From the NCBI RefSeq assembly GCF_900109615.1, contig NZ_FOIX01000001.1:620001-684000 (forward strand): a stretch of DNA of 64,000 bases. The letters are read 5' to 3'. The notes beneath the pieces are model-generated. The model searched no databases. It saw nothing but the letters and a program-made list of their open reading frames with translations, and had not been told where the DNA came from. This document shows, one piece after another, positions 42,443 through 49,421 of this stretch. The number at the start of each line of letters is the position of its first letter. Positions within the stretch are counted from its first letter, which is position 1. This DNA is from Kaistella antarctica. Lineage in GTDB: Bacteria; Bacteroidota; Bacteroidia; Flavobacteriales; Weeksellaceae. Position numbers and translations under genes: made by a program.

Positions 42443-43450
42443 ATGAGTAGTATCGAAGATAAGAAAAAAGCACTGGCTTTGGTGCTTGAGAAACTAGATA
42501 AAACCTACGGCAAAGGAACCGTAATGACCTTGGGAGGCGCTTCTGTAGATGATACAATCGAAGTAATTCCTTCTGGATCATTGGGAATTGACCTGGCTTT
42601 AGGAGTTGGCGGTTACCCAAGAGGAAGAGTGATTGAAATATATGGTCCGGAATCTTCTGGGAAAACAACTTTAACTTTACATGCCATTGCAGAAGCCCAA
42701 AAGGCAGGTGGAATCGCAGCATTTATTGATGCTGAGCACGCATTCGATCGTTTTTATGCGTCGAAATTAGGGATTAATCTTGATGACCTGATTATTTCTC
42801 AACCAGATAATGGGGAACAAGCTTTAGAGATTGCTGATAATTTAATCCGTTCTGGAGCGGTGGATATTGTGGTAATTGACTCCGTTGCTGCGTTGACGCC
42901 GAAAGCGGAAATCGAAGGTGAAATGGGAGATTCAAAAATGGGTCTTCATGCAAGATTAATGTCTCAGGCATTAAGAAAATTGACTGGAACAATTTCAAAA
43001 ACAAAATGTACTGTAATCTTCATCAATCAATTGAGAGAGAAAATTGGTGTGATGTTCGGAAACCCTGAAACGACAACGGGCGGAAATGCCTTGAAGTTTT
43101 ACGCCTCAGTAAGGATTGATATCAGAAAGGCAAGTGCACCGATTAAAACAGGTGACGAGGCTGTTGGAAGCCGCGTGAAAGTGAAGATCGTGAAAAACAA
43201 AGTGGCACCTCCATTTAAAATGGCCGAATTCGACATTATGTACGGTGAGGGAATTTCTAAAACTGGAGAAATCTTGGATATGGCGTCCGAGATGGGAATC
43301 GTGAAGAAAAGCGGTTCATGGTTTAGCTACGGAGACACCAAATTGGGGCAAGGTCGTGATGCAGTAAGAGATATGTTGAAAGATAATCCTGAACTATCTG
43401 AGGAACTAGAAGCAAAAATCAAAGAAGAGATTAAAAATAAGAAAAAATAG
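42443..43450 (+). CDS. recA: Recombinase RecA
   Basis: 335 residues. Walker [10 protein letters not shown] is at 68-76. The conserved blocks [29 protein letters not shown] and [22 protein letters not shown] are intact, with the C-terminal domain (about 270-335) as usual. RecA filaments drive strand exchange and the SOS response. Single gene with its own promoter and terminator, downstream of tRNA-Gln on the other strand. Confidence 0.98.
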   Translation: MSSIEDKKKALALVLEKLDKTYGKGTVMTLGGASVDDTIEVIPSGSLGIDLALGVGGYPRGRVIEIYGPESSGKTTLTLHAIAEAQKAGGIAAFIDAEHAFDRFYASKLGINLDDLIISQPDNGEQALEIADNLIRSGAVDIVVIDSVAALTPKAEIEGEMGDSKMGLHARLMSQALRKLTGTISKTKCTVIFINQLREKIGVMFGNPETTTGGNALKFYASVRIDIRKASAPIKTGDEAVGSRVKVKIVKNKVAPPFKMAEFDIMYGEGISKTGEILDMASEMGIVKKSGSWFSYGDTKLGQGRDAVRDMLKDNPELSEELEAKIKEEIKNKKK

Positions 43451-43480
43451 ATTTTAGATTTATTTTTCAGACTTAAATTT

Positions 43481-43507
43481 AAAGACAGCGATTAAGCTGT
43501 CTTTTTT
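43481..43507 (+). terminator. recA terminator
   Basis: 9-bp stem AAAGACAGC / GCTGTCTTT with a 6-base loop and a T run. Confidence 0.9.
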
Positions 43508-43863
43508 ATTTCCGTTCAATTTAGATTTTTGTTATTTGAATAGGGGCAGGCTTTAGATAGCCTTTTCAAGTGGGTTATAGATTGGCATTAGCCGAAACTT
43601 ATTTGCAGTTTTAGGGCTTGAAATTTTTTATTTTAAAACCCTTCTAGGTAATTAAATCCTCCTTTGCAATAGGGATAGAAACGGAAACCCCGCAGAAAGG
43701 GTTGGCATTTGGTGTGGCTCGAGGAGTTGCAGTGGATAGCCCGACCCGAGCGAGAGGAGAAGCGTAGGCGAGGGGATTGCCCCAAAAATTTGACATTATG
43801 TCACGTTCTTTAGAATGGTGTTTCTTTTGAGAACTCAACTGCATAATTTAAAAATCAATTAAC
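43508..43863. other. Non-coding stretch between recA and htpG
   Basis: Apart from the repeat element at 43666-43780, no gene is seen. Left of it is A/T-rich DNA with a TAGATAGCC / TAGATTGGC-like imperfection. Right of it, 43781-43863 is the htpG leader, with TTTTG (43825-43829) and a TAATTTAA-like sequence as a weak promoter candidate. A 66-residue minus-strand frame over the repeat has no protein-like character. Confidence 0.6.
43666..43780 (+). repeat. Non-coding repeat element, copy A
   Basis: Starts GCAATAGGGATAGAAACGGA, then ACCCC; the second half reads GAGGAGTTGCAGTGGATAGC, then CCGACCCGAGCG, and closes with ATTGC. GCAAT (43666-43670) and ATTGC (43776-43780) form an outer stem, as in copy C. 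The shared core is a GAAACGGAAACC-like block, a variable middle and a GCAGTGGATAGC-like block. Confidence 0.65.
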
Positions 43864-45759
43864 ATGACAAAAGGAAATATTAATGTATCGGTTGAAAATA
43901 TTTTTCCCTTAATTAAAAAGTTTTTGTACAGCGATCACGAAATATTTTTACGTGAACTGATTTCTAATGCTACAGATGCAACCTTGAAATTGAAACATCT
44001 GACCAGTATTGGGGAAGCTAAAACCGATTACGGCAATCCAAAAATCGAAGTTGTTATTGACAAAGAAGCAAAGACGCTTCGCATCATTGATCAAGGAATT
44101 GGAATGACGGGTGAAGAAGTTGAAAAATACATCAATCAAATTGCCTTTTCTGGAGCTGAAGAATTTTTGGAGAAATATAAAGACACTTCCAAAGATTCTG
44201 GAATTATCGGTCATTTTGGTCTTGGTTTCTATTCTGCCTTTATGGTTGCTGAGAAAGTAGAAATTCTTACAAAATCATACAAAGATGAACCAGCAGTTCG
44301 TTGGGTTTGTGACGGAAGTCCACAATATACTTTGGAAGAAACTACTGACAAAACAGATAGAGGATCAGAAATAATCCTGCACATTGCTGAAGATTCTACT
44401 GAGTTTTTAGAAGAATCAAAAATACGTGAATTGTTATTGAAATATAATAAATTCATGCCTGTTCCAATTAAATTTGGAATGAGATCTGAAACACTTCCTT
44501 TACCAGAAGATGCTGCAGAAGACGCGAAAGCTGAAACCGTAGAAGTTGATAATATCATCAATAATCCTACACCTGCTTGGACGAAAACTCCGAGTGAACT
44601 TTCTGATGAAGATTATAAAGAATTCTACCACGAATTGTATCCAATGCAGTTTGAAGAGCCGTTGTTTAATATCCATTTGAATGTTGATTATCCATTTAAC
44701 TTAACTGGAATTCTTTACTTTCCAAAGTTGAACAACAACATGAATATTGAGAAAGATAAAATTCAACTCTACCAAAATCAGGTTTATGTAACCGATGAGG
44801 TAAAAGGAATTGTACCTGACTTCTTAATGTTGCTTCGTGGGGTAATTGATTCTCCGGATATTCCATTAAACGTTTCTCGTTCTTATCTTCAAGCTGATGG
44901 TGCGGTGAAGAAAATCGCTTCATACATTACCAAAAAAGTAGCTGATAAAATGGCTTCTTTGATTAATGAGAATCGCGAAGATTACAACCAGAAATGGAAC
45001 GACATCAAAATCGTTATTGAATACGGAATGATTTCAGAAGATAAATTCTTTGATAAATCAGACAAGTTTGCACTATATCCAACCACTGACGGCAAATATC
45101 TGTTATGGTCTGAATTGGAAGAAAAAGTAAAACCAATGCAAACCGATAAAGACGGAAACTTTGTGATTCTTTATGCAACAAATGCAGATGAGCAACACAG
45201 TTATATTCAGTCTGCGAAAGATAAAGGATATGAAGTTCTTCTTTTAGATTCTCCGATTGTTCCGCATTTAATTCAGAAATTAGAAACTTCGAAAGACAAG
45301 ATTTCTTTTGCCAGAGTTGATGCTGATCACGTGAATAACTTGATTAAAAAAGAAAATACGGCAATTTCCAAATTGAATGAAGAGGAAAAAGAATCTTTGA
45401 AGAAAAACATTACCGAAGCAGTGAATGATACTAAATTCACGGTTCAGGTTGAAGATTTGGAAAGCACTGAAGCTCCATTTATGATTACACAACCAGAATT
45501 CATGCGCAGAATGAAAGACATGCAAGCGACCGGCGGCGGTGGCGGAATGTTCGGAATGAGCGGTTTCCCAGAAATGTATAATTTGGTGGTGAATTCGAAC
45601 AGTGAATTAGCAGGTGAGATTCTGAAAAATGAAGATGTAGAAGCTAAAAATTCTAAAATTAAATATGCTTTAGACTTAGCAAAACTTTCGCAGAATTTGC
45701 TGAAAGGAAAAGACTTGACGGAGTTTATCAACAATAGTTATAAGCAGTTGAGTAAATAG
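43864..45759 (+). CDS. htpG: Molecular chaperone HtpG (Hsp90)
   Basis: 631 residues. The N-terminal ATPase domain carries ELISNATDA, the DQGIGMT loop and GHFGLGFYSAF. The middle domain carries NVSRSYLQAD with the catalytic Arg. The C-terminal dimerisation domain follows a Gly/Met-rich segment (about 557-570, GGGGGMFGMSGFPEM), which is typical of Bacteroidetes HtpG. ATP-driven chaperone in the cytosol. Single gene followed by a terminator. Confidence 0.97.
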   Translation: MTKGNINVSVENIFPLIKKFLYSDHEIFLRELISNATDATLKLKHLTSIGEAKTDYGNPKIEVVIDKEAKTLRIIDQGIGMTGEEVEKYINQIAFSGAEEFLEKYKDTSKDSGIIGHFGLGFYSAFMVAEKVEILTKSYKDEPAVRWVCDGSPQYTLEETTDKTDRGSEIILHIAEDSTEFLEESKIRELLLKYNKFMPVPIKFGMRSETLPLPEDAAEDAKAETVEVDNIINNPTPAWTKTPSELSDEDYKEFYHELYPMQFEEPLFNIHLNVDYPFNLTGILYFPKLNNNMNIEKDKIQLYQNQVYVTDEVKGIVPDFLMLLRGVIDSPDIPLNVSRSYLQADGAVKKIASYITKKVADKMASLINENREDYNQKWNDIKIVIEYGMISEDKFFDKSDKFALYPTTDGKYLLWSELEEKVKPMQTDKDGNFVILYATNADEQHSYIQSAKDKGYEVLLLDSPIVPHLIQKLETSKDKISFARVDADHVNNLIKKENTAISKLNEEEKESLKKNITEAVNDTKFTVQVEDLESTEAPFMITQPEFMRRMKDMQATGGGGGMFGMSGFPEMYNLVVNSNSELAGEILKNEDVEAKNSKIKYALDLAKLSQNLLKGKDLTEFINNSYKQLSK

Positions 45760-45807
45760 AATAGAGATAAAAGAACAAATAATAAAGACTTTCTCAGTTC
45801 TTAATAT

Positions 45808-45845
45808 AACCTTGTCAGCGTTTGAACTCTGACAAGGTTTTTTTT
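45808..45845 (+). terminator. htpG terminator
   Basis: 11-bp stem AACCTTGTCAG / CTGACAAGGTT with a 10-base loop and an 8-base T run, 48 bases after the stop. Confidence 0.93.
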
Positions 45846-45860
45846 ATTTCTGGATTTAAA

Positions 45861-46166
45861 CTATAATTCTTCCAACGGATTCCAAAACACATTTTTGAAA
45901 TTCTGAATTTTTCCCTCTTTAACTTCCACGCCTTCGATCTTTAATTTTCCCACAAAATCCCGTTGACAGCTCGCCGTGATTCGGCCCGAAGAATTGCAAA
46001 CCCGATGCGCCGGGAAATCTTCGTCATAATTTCGCAGTGCATTTCCAACATGTCGAGCATGATTCGGATAGCCAAATGCTTTTGCAATAGCGCCATAACT
46101 CGTCACTCTTCCTTCAGGAATCATCATGATGATTTCAAAAACCTGTTTTTTGAATAGGTCGTTCAC
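45861..46166 (-). CDS. Alkyltransferase-like (ATL) protein, MGMT family without catalytic Cys
   Basis: 101 residues, only the DNA-binding domain of MGMT. The helix-turn-helix GRVTSYGAIAKAFG and the arginine-finger region RHVGNALR are present. The active-site PCHR reads PAHR (Ala53), so alkyl transfer is impossible. Known ATL proteins with Cys replaced bind O6-alkylguanine and recruit nucleotide-excision repair. That role is inferred here. The Val-Cys after the motif (Cys57) is not the catalytic position. Confidence 0.9.
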   Translation of the reverse strand: MNDLFKKQVFEIIMMIPEGRVTSYGAIAKAFGYPNHARHVGNALRNYDEDFPAHRVCNSSGRITASCQRDFVGKLKIEGVEVKEGKIQNFKNVFWNPLEEL

Positions 46167-46182
46167 TGTATAATTTTAATGC

Positions 46183-46190
46183 TAATTTTG
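46183..46190 (+). promoter_or_regulatory. -7 box for the 48-residue ORF
   Basis: TAATTTTG, exact match, 29 bases before the ATG at 46220. It faces the minus-strand box at 46205-46212. Confidence 0.55.
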
Positions 46191-46204
46191 TAAATTGAAA
46201 TCTA

Positions 46205-46212
46205 CAAATATA
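46205..46212 (-). promoter_or_regulatory. -7 box for the ATL gene
   Basis: CAAATATA on the plus strand reads TATATTTG on the minus strand, 38 bases before the start at 46166. Confidence 0.55.
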
Positions 46213-46219
46213 AATAGGT

Positions 46220-46366
46220 ATGAAAAAGAAATTCTTTATAATTCTTAATAAAATCAACAAGAAGGTTTTGCCAAAACTTGGTGGACAAGATCCTTTGAAA
46301 ATGAACAAATTTCAAAAGGCGATATTGGCTTATCGATATTATGTCGTGATTAATTCTTTGGATTAG
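46220..46366 (+). CDS. Small conserved basic protein (48 residues)
   Basis: ATG at 46220 to TAG at 46364-46366. The product begins MKKKFFIILNKINKKVLPKL and ends AILAYRYYVVINSLD. Lys-rich, with a hydrophobic C-terminal helix. I recall near-identical patterns (LNKINK, LPK, KxQKAIxAYRY, NxLD) annotated in flavobacterial genomes as a short SsrA-binding-like protein, although it is far too short to be SmpB. An exact -7 box precedes it. Function unknown. Confidence 0.72.
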   Translation: MKKKFFIILNKINKKVLPKLGGQDPLKMNKFQKAILAYRYYVVINSLD

Positions 46367-46423
46367 TAAGTTTTGTTTAATACTTTTCTTGCTGAACTGG
46401 AAAATCCTGGTAAAATTTTCACC

Positions 46424-46449
46424 AAAAAAACGCCTTGAAAAAGGCGTTT
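46424..46449 (-). terminator. Terminator of the deoxyhypusine-synthase-like gene
   Basis: 9-bp stem AAACGCCTT / AAGGCGTTT with a GAAA loop; an A run on the left gives the T tail for leftward transcription. Confidence 0.88.
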
Positions 46450-46492
46450 ATATAACTTTAGAATATAATTCAGACTTCTAACATCCAAATTT

Positions 46493-47467
46493 CTATGAAT
46501 TCTCCAAGATGTAAGAGAACATCAACGGTGCACAAATGGTTGCATCACTTTCAACGATAAACTTCGGTGTCGTAATATCCAGTTTTCCCCAGGTGATTTT
46601 CTCATTTGGAACAGCTCCGGAGTAAGATCCGTAAGAAGTCGTAGAGTCAGAAATTTGACAGAAATACGACCAGAATGGAGTATCCGTCAATTCCAAATCT
46701 TGATACAACATTGGAACCACACAAATTGGGAAATCACCAGCGATTCCACCACCAACTTGGAAGAAACCAACGCCTTTACCACCAGAATTTTTCGGATACC
46801 AATCTGCCAAGTACATCATATATTCAATTCCTGATTTTACAGTCGAAGGTTGCAATTCTCCTTTGATACAGTAGCTTGAGAAAATATTTCCCATGGTAGA
46901 ATCTTCCCAGCCTGGTACTACAATCGGCAAGTTTTTCTCTGCCGCCGCAATCATCCAAGAATTCTCTCTAGGGATTTCATAATATTGCTCCAAAACTCCT
47001 GACAGAATCATTTTGTACATATATTCATGCGGAAAAAAACGTTCTCCAGCAGCTTCCGCATCTTTCCAAATTTTCACGATATGTTCCTGTAATCTACGGA
47101 ACGCTTCCTCCTCTGGGATACACGTATCAGTAACACGATTCAAACCTTTCTCCATCAAATCCCATTCTTCCTGTGGCGTCAGATCACGGTAATTCGGTAC
47201 ACGTTTGTAATGTGAATGTGCTACTAAATTCATTAAGTCTTCCTCTAAATTCGCACCCGTACAAGAAATAATATGCACTTTATCCTGACGAATCATTTCG
47301 GCTAAAATTTTTCCAATTTCCGCCGTAGACATTGCTCCAGCCAGCGTTATCATCATTTTTCCGCCATCTTTCAAATGGGCAACATATCCTTTTGAAGCAT
47401 CTACCAACGCTGCAGAATTAAAATGCAGATAATATTTTTCGATAAATTCCGTAATCGGTTTACTCAT
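46493..47467 (-). CDS. Deoxyhypusine synthase family protein
   Basis: 324 residues. Conserved blocks MITLAGAMSTAEIG, SCTGANLEEDL and the GGKGVGFFQVGGGIAGDF cofactor region are present. The essential lysine lies in TWGK (Lys295), equivalent to the catalytic WGK of deoxyhypusine synthase. Bacteria have no eIF5A, so homospermidine or another polyamine product is more likely. The NAD and spermidine sites look intact. Single gene with its own promoter and terminator. Confidence 0.9.
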   Translation of the reverse strand: MSKPITEFIEKYYLHFNSAALVDASKGYVAHLKDGGKMMITLAGAMSTAEIGKILAEMIRQDKVHIISCTGANLEEDLMNLVAHSHYKRVPNYRDLTPQEEWDLMEKGLNRVTDTCIPEEEAFRRLQEHIVKIWKDAEAAGERFFPHEYMYKMILSGVLEQYYEIPRENSWMIAAAEKNLPIVVPGWEDSTMGNIFSSYCIKGELQPSTVKSGIEYMMYLADWYPKNSGGKGVGFFQVGGGIAGDFPICVVPMLYQDLELTDTPFWSYFCQISDSTTSYGSYSGAVPNEKITWGKLDITTPKFIVESDATICAPLMFSYILENS

Positions 47468-47483
47468 AATTTTTTGATTTCAG

Positions 47484-47491
47484 CAAAGATA
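47484..47491 (-). promoter_or_regulatory. -7 box for the deoxyhypusine-synthase-like gene
   Basis: CAAAGATA on the plus strand is TATCTTTG on the minus strand, 17 bases before the start. Confidence 0.6.
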
Positions 47492-47509
47492 ATGAAATTT
47501 AAGAATTTT

Positions 47510-47616
47510 AGGAGCTACAAGATTTTCGCTTTTCCCAAATCCCGTCCCGCTGTCCACTATATCCCAATCCTTTGCAATCCCTCCGCTTTTGGGGATGTCG
47601 TTTCCATCGTGGCTAA
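47510..47616 (-). repeat. Non-coding repeat element, copy B
   Basis: On the minus strand it begins TAGCCACGATGGAAACGACA followed by TCCCC, then has GGAGGGATTGCAAAGGATTG, later TATAGTGGACAGCGGGACGG, and ends GTAGCTCCT. TAGCC near its start and AGCTCC near its end are familiar from flavobacterial intergenic repeats. It lies in the 254-base gap between arfB and the deoxyhypusine-synthase-like gene; a 74-residue plus-strand frame across it is not protein-like. Confidence 0.65.
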
Positions 47617-47721
47617 AAGAAGAGCAGTTTATATTCTCAATGAATAAGTTGGTTTTTGAATTGATAGCAATGATAAAATTTAGACACGGTTAATTTCTAG
47701 CAGAACATGAATAGGAAATAC

Positions 47722-48117
47722 TTACTCACCTTTAAACCTCCGATTTTCCTTTTTCTCAGAAAGATGCTTATTGGCTTTCTTTCGTTTTTCAATCTTAGAT
47801 CTAGACGGTTTCGTGGGCTTGCGATTTTTTGGGATAAACAGCGATTTTTCGACAATTTCTAAAATCTTATCGGTGGCGATTTTTTTATTTTGCAGTTGTG
47901 TTCGGCTTTCGGAAACTGTGAGTTGCAAAATACCTTCAGCGTTGATGCGATTTTTAAGTTTCTCCAAGATCATTTCTTTCCCCTCGATAGAGAAGCACTC
48001 ACTTTCCGCCACATTCCACATTACCGTCACCGAAGTTTCAACCTTATTCACGTTTTGTCCGCCAGCGCCGCTGCTGCGGGAGGTTTTGTAGGTGAGTTCT
48101 TTGCTGAAATCTTTCAT
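47722..48117 (-). CDS. arfB: Alternative ribosome-rescue factor ArfB (peptidyl-tRNA hydrolase)
   Basis: 131 residues. The release-factor catalytic loop SSGAGGQNVNKVET has GGQ at residues 19-21. A Lys/Arg-rich C-terminal tail (about 95-131) matches the mRNA-channel-inserting tail of ArfB/YaeJ. It lacks codon-recognition domains. It frees ribosomes stalled at the end of broken mRNAs. The menE gene lies 67 bases upstream on the same strand. Confidence 0.93.
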   Translation of the reverse strand: MKDFSKELTYKTSRSSGAGGQNVNKVETSVTVMWNVAESECFSIEGKEMILEKLKNRINAEGILQLTVSESRTQLQNKKIATDKILEIVEKSLFIPKNRKPTKPSRSKIEKRKKANKHLSEKKENRRFKGE

Positions 48118-48184
48118 TAGTATTTACTTATTTCTTTACTTTGGAGAAACAGTGATTTGATCGCGGTCTTAAAAACCAAAGTCT

Positions 48185-49213
48185 TTATTGTATCAAATTT
48201 AGCAATTCCTTACGATTCACCTTTCCGTTTGGAATTCTAGGAAATTTTGCAATGAATATAATTACTTTCGGCAGATGATTTTTGGTCGGATATTCAACCG
48301 TTCCTAATTTTTGATTGAGCGCTGAGCTTTCCACGCCTTCAATTACTAGAACTAATTTTTGCCCAAGAATTTCATCCTCAATTCCCACGAAAGCAACTTC
48401 GTTCCCAACTTCTTTTTTAACCAAATTTTCTAATTGTTCGGGCTGGATTTTTAAGCCAGCAGAATTGATGATATTATCAATTCTCCCTAAAAATTTAAAT
48501 TCATTATCATTAGTAATCTCCACTAAATCGTTTGTTTTAAGAAGTGCTGGATTTAAGTCTGGTGCGAAAATCTGTAAACAATTTCTTTCATCTAAAGAAA
48601 TTTCGACACCTCCTAAAACTTTAAAGTAATCTTCTGCGATCGGATAGATTTGTTTCAGAGCAATATGAGAAAGTGTCTCTGACATCCCATACGTTTCGTA
48701 AATATGATTATCGGTTGTGAATTGTAAATCGTCGGTGAGAGATAATTTAATTTTTGTTTTTAAAGATTCTGAAACTGCGGCCCCACCGATGATAAGGTTT
48801 TTTATCAGATGAATTTTGTGTAATGAGTTCTCCACTTGAAGTGGCGACATGGCACAGAAATCTACTTCTTCCATCAAATCTTCGATAGGTTTTGCGGAAG
48901 GTGTTTTGACAACTAATTTTAGCTTTCTTTCAATCGCTCGAACGATCATCATTTTTCCGGAAATGTAGTCAACAGGAAGACAGAGTAGAGCAGAATCACC
49001 ACTTGCCAGTCCAAGTATATCGCAAGTCCTATTGGCAGAATGTCGCATTCTTTGTTTTTCTATCTCAAAAACCTTTGGTGTTCCGGTAGAGCCAGAAGTT
49101 TGAACTTTTACGGTCCTTGAATCATCCTGCCATTCTTGGATAAAAGAAATAACTTGTCGTTCAAAGTCAGTAGTGGGAGCTGGAAGTTGGTCGGTAGAAA
49201 AATCAATTTTCAT
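48185..49213 (-). CDS. menE: o-Succinylbenzoate-CoA ligase-like AMP-binding enzyme
   Basis: 342 residues, short for the adenylate-forming family, as is usual for flavobacterial MenE. The P-loop QTSGSTGTPKVFEIEKQRM lies around residue 40, YETYGMSETLSHIA near 175, LGRIDNIINSAGLKI and the C-terminal lysine in PNGKVNRKEL. It would activate o-succinylbenzoate in menaquinone synthesis. No other men genes are in the window, so the substrate rests on family recognition. Confidence 0.85.
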   Translation of the reverse strand: MKIDFSTDQLPAPTTDFERQVISFIQEWQDDSRTVKVQTSGSTGTPKVFEIEKQRMRHSANRTCDILGLASGDSALLCLPVDYISGKMMIVRAIERKLKLVVKTPSAKPIEDLMEEVDFCAMSPLQVENSLHKIHLIKNLIIGGAAVSESLKTKIKLSLTDDLQFTTDNHIYETYGMSETLSHIALKQIYPIAEDYFKVLGGVEISLDERNCLQIFAPDLNPALLKTNDLVEITNDNEFKFLGRIDNIINSAGLKIQPEQLENLVKKEVGNEVAFVGIEDEILGQKLVLVIEGVESSALNQKLGTVEYPTKNHLPKVIIFIAKFPRIPNGKVNRKELLNLIQ

Positions 49214-49249
49214 TTGGAAATATAATTTTTAAAGATAGCGATTCCCTGC

Positions 49250-49350
49250 GTGAGGGCGTAGGTGGAAATCCTTTTTTTTTCTATACTCTGGCTAATAGCG
49301 AACGCTTCGAAAAAAAAGATTGAGAGCCGGAGACCGACCCGAAGTGGGAG
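49250..49350 (+). repeat. Non-coding repeat element, copy D
   Basis: Reads GCGTGAGGGCGTAGGTGGAA, ATCC and a T run, then an A run, GATTGAGAGCCGGAGACCGA and CCCGAAGTGGGAG. This is the same block order as copies A, C and E. The adjacent palindrome begins 6 bases later. It lies between menE and argS. Confidence 0.6.
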
Positions 49351-49356
49351 TGGGAA

Positions 49357-49389
49357 AGCGCTGTTAGAGCTTCAAGCTCTAACAGCGCT
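49357..49389 (+). repeat. Palindromic repeat, copy 2 (15-bp arms)
   Basis: Arms identical to 32788-32820 (AGCGCTGTTAGAGCT), loop TCA instead of CGA. It lies 32 bases beyond the stop of the leftward argS gene, next to repeat copy D. No T run in either direction. Confidence 0.85.
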
Positions 49390-49421
49390 AAATTTTGGCA
49401 ACGAAGGGACACGCCCAAATA

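Noticed and set aside
43660..43800. CRISPR-like or riboswitch reading of the repeat elements
   Set aside because: Copies are single, dispersed and in both orientations, with no regular spacers, and they do not sit consistently upstream of one gene class.
43644..43844. 66-residue minus-strand frame upstream of htpG
   Set aside because: It lies within repeat copy A, whose relatives elsewhere are not coding in a common frame.
47423..47647. 74-residue plus-strand frame across the arfB / deoxyhypusine-synthase-like gap
   Set aside because: It covers repeat copy B and the promoter of the leftward gene; no protein-like features.
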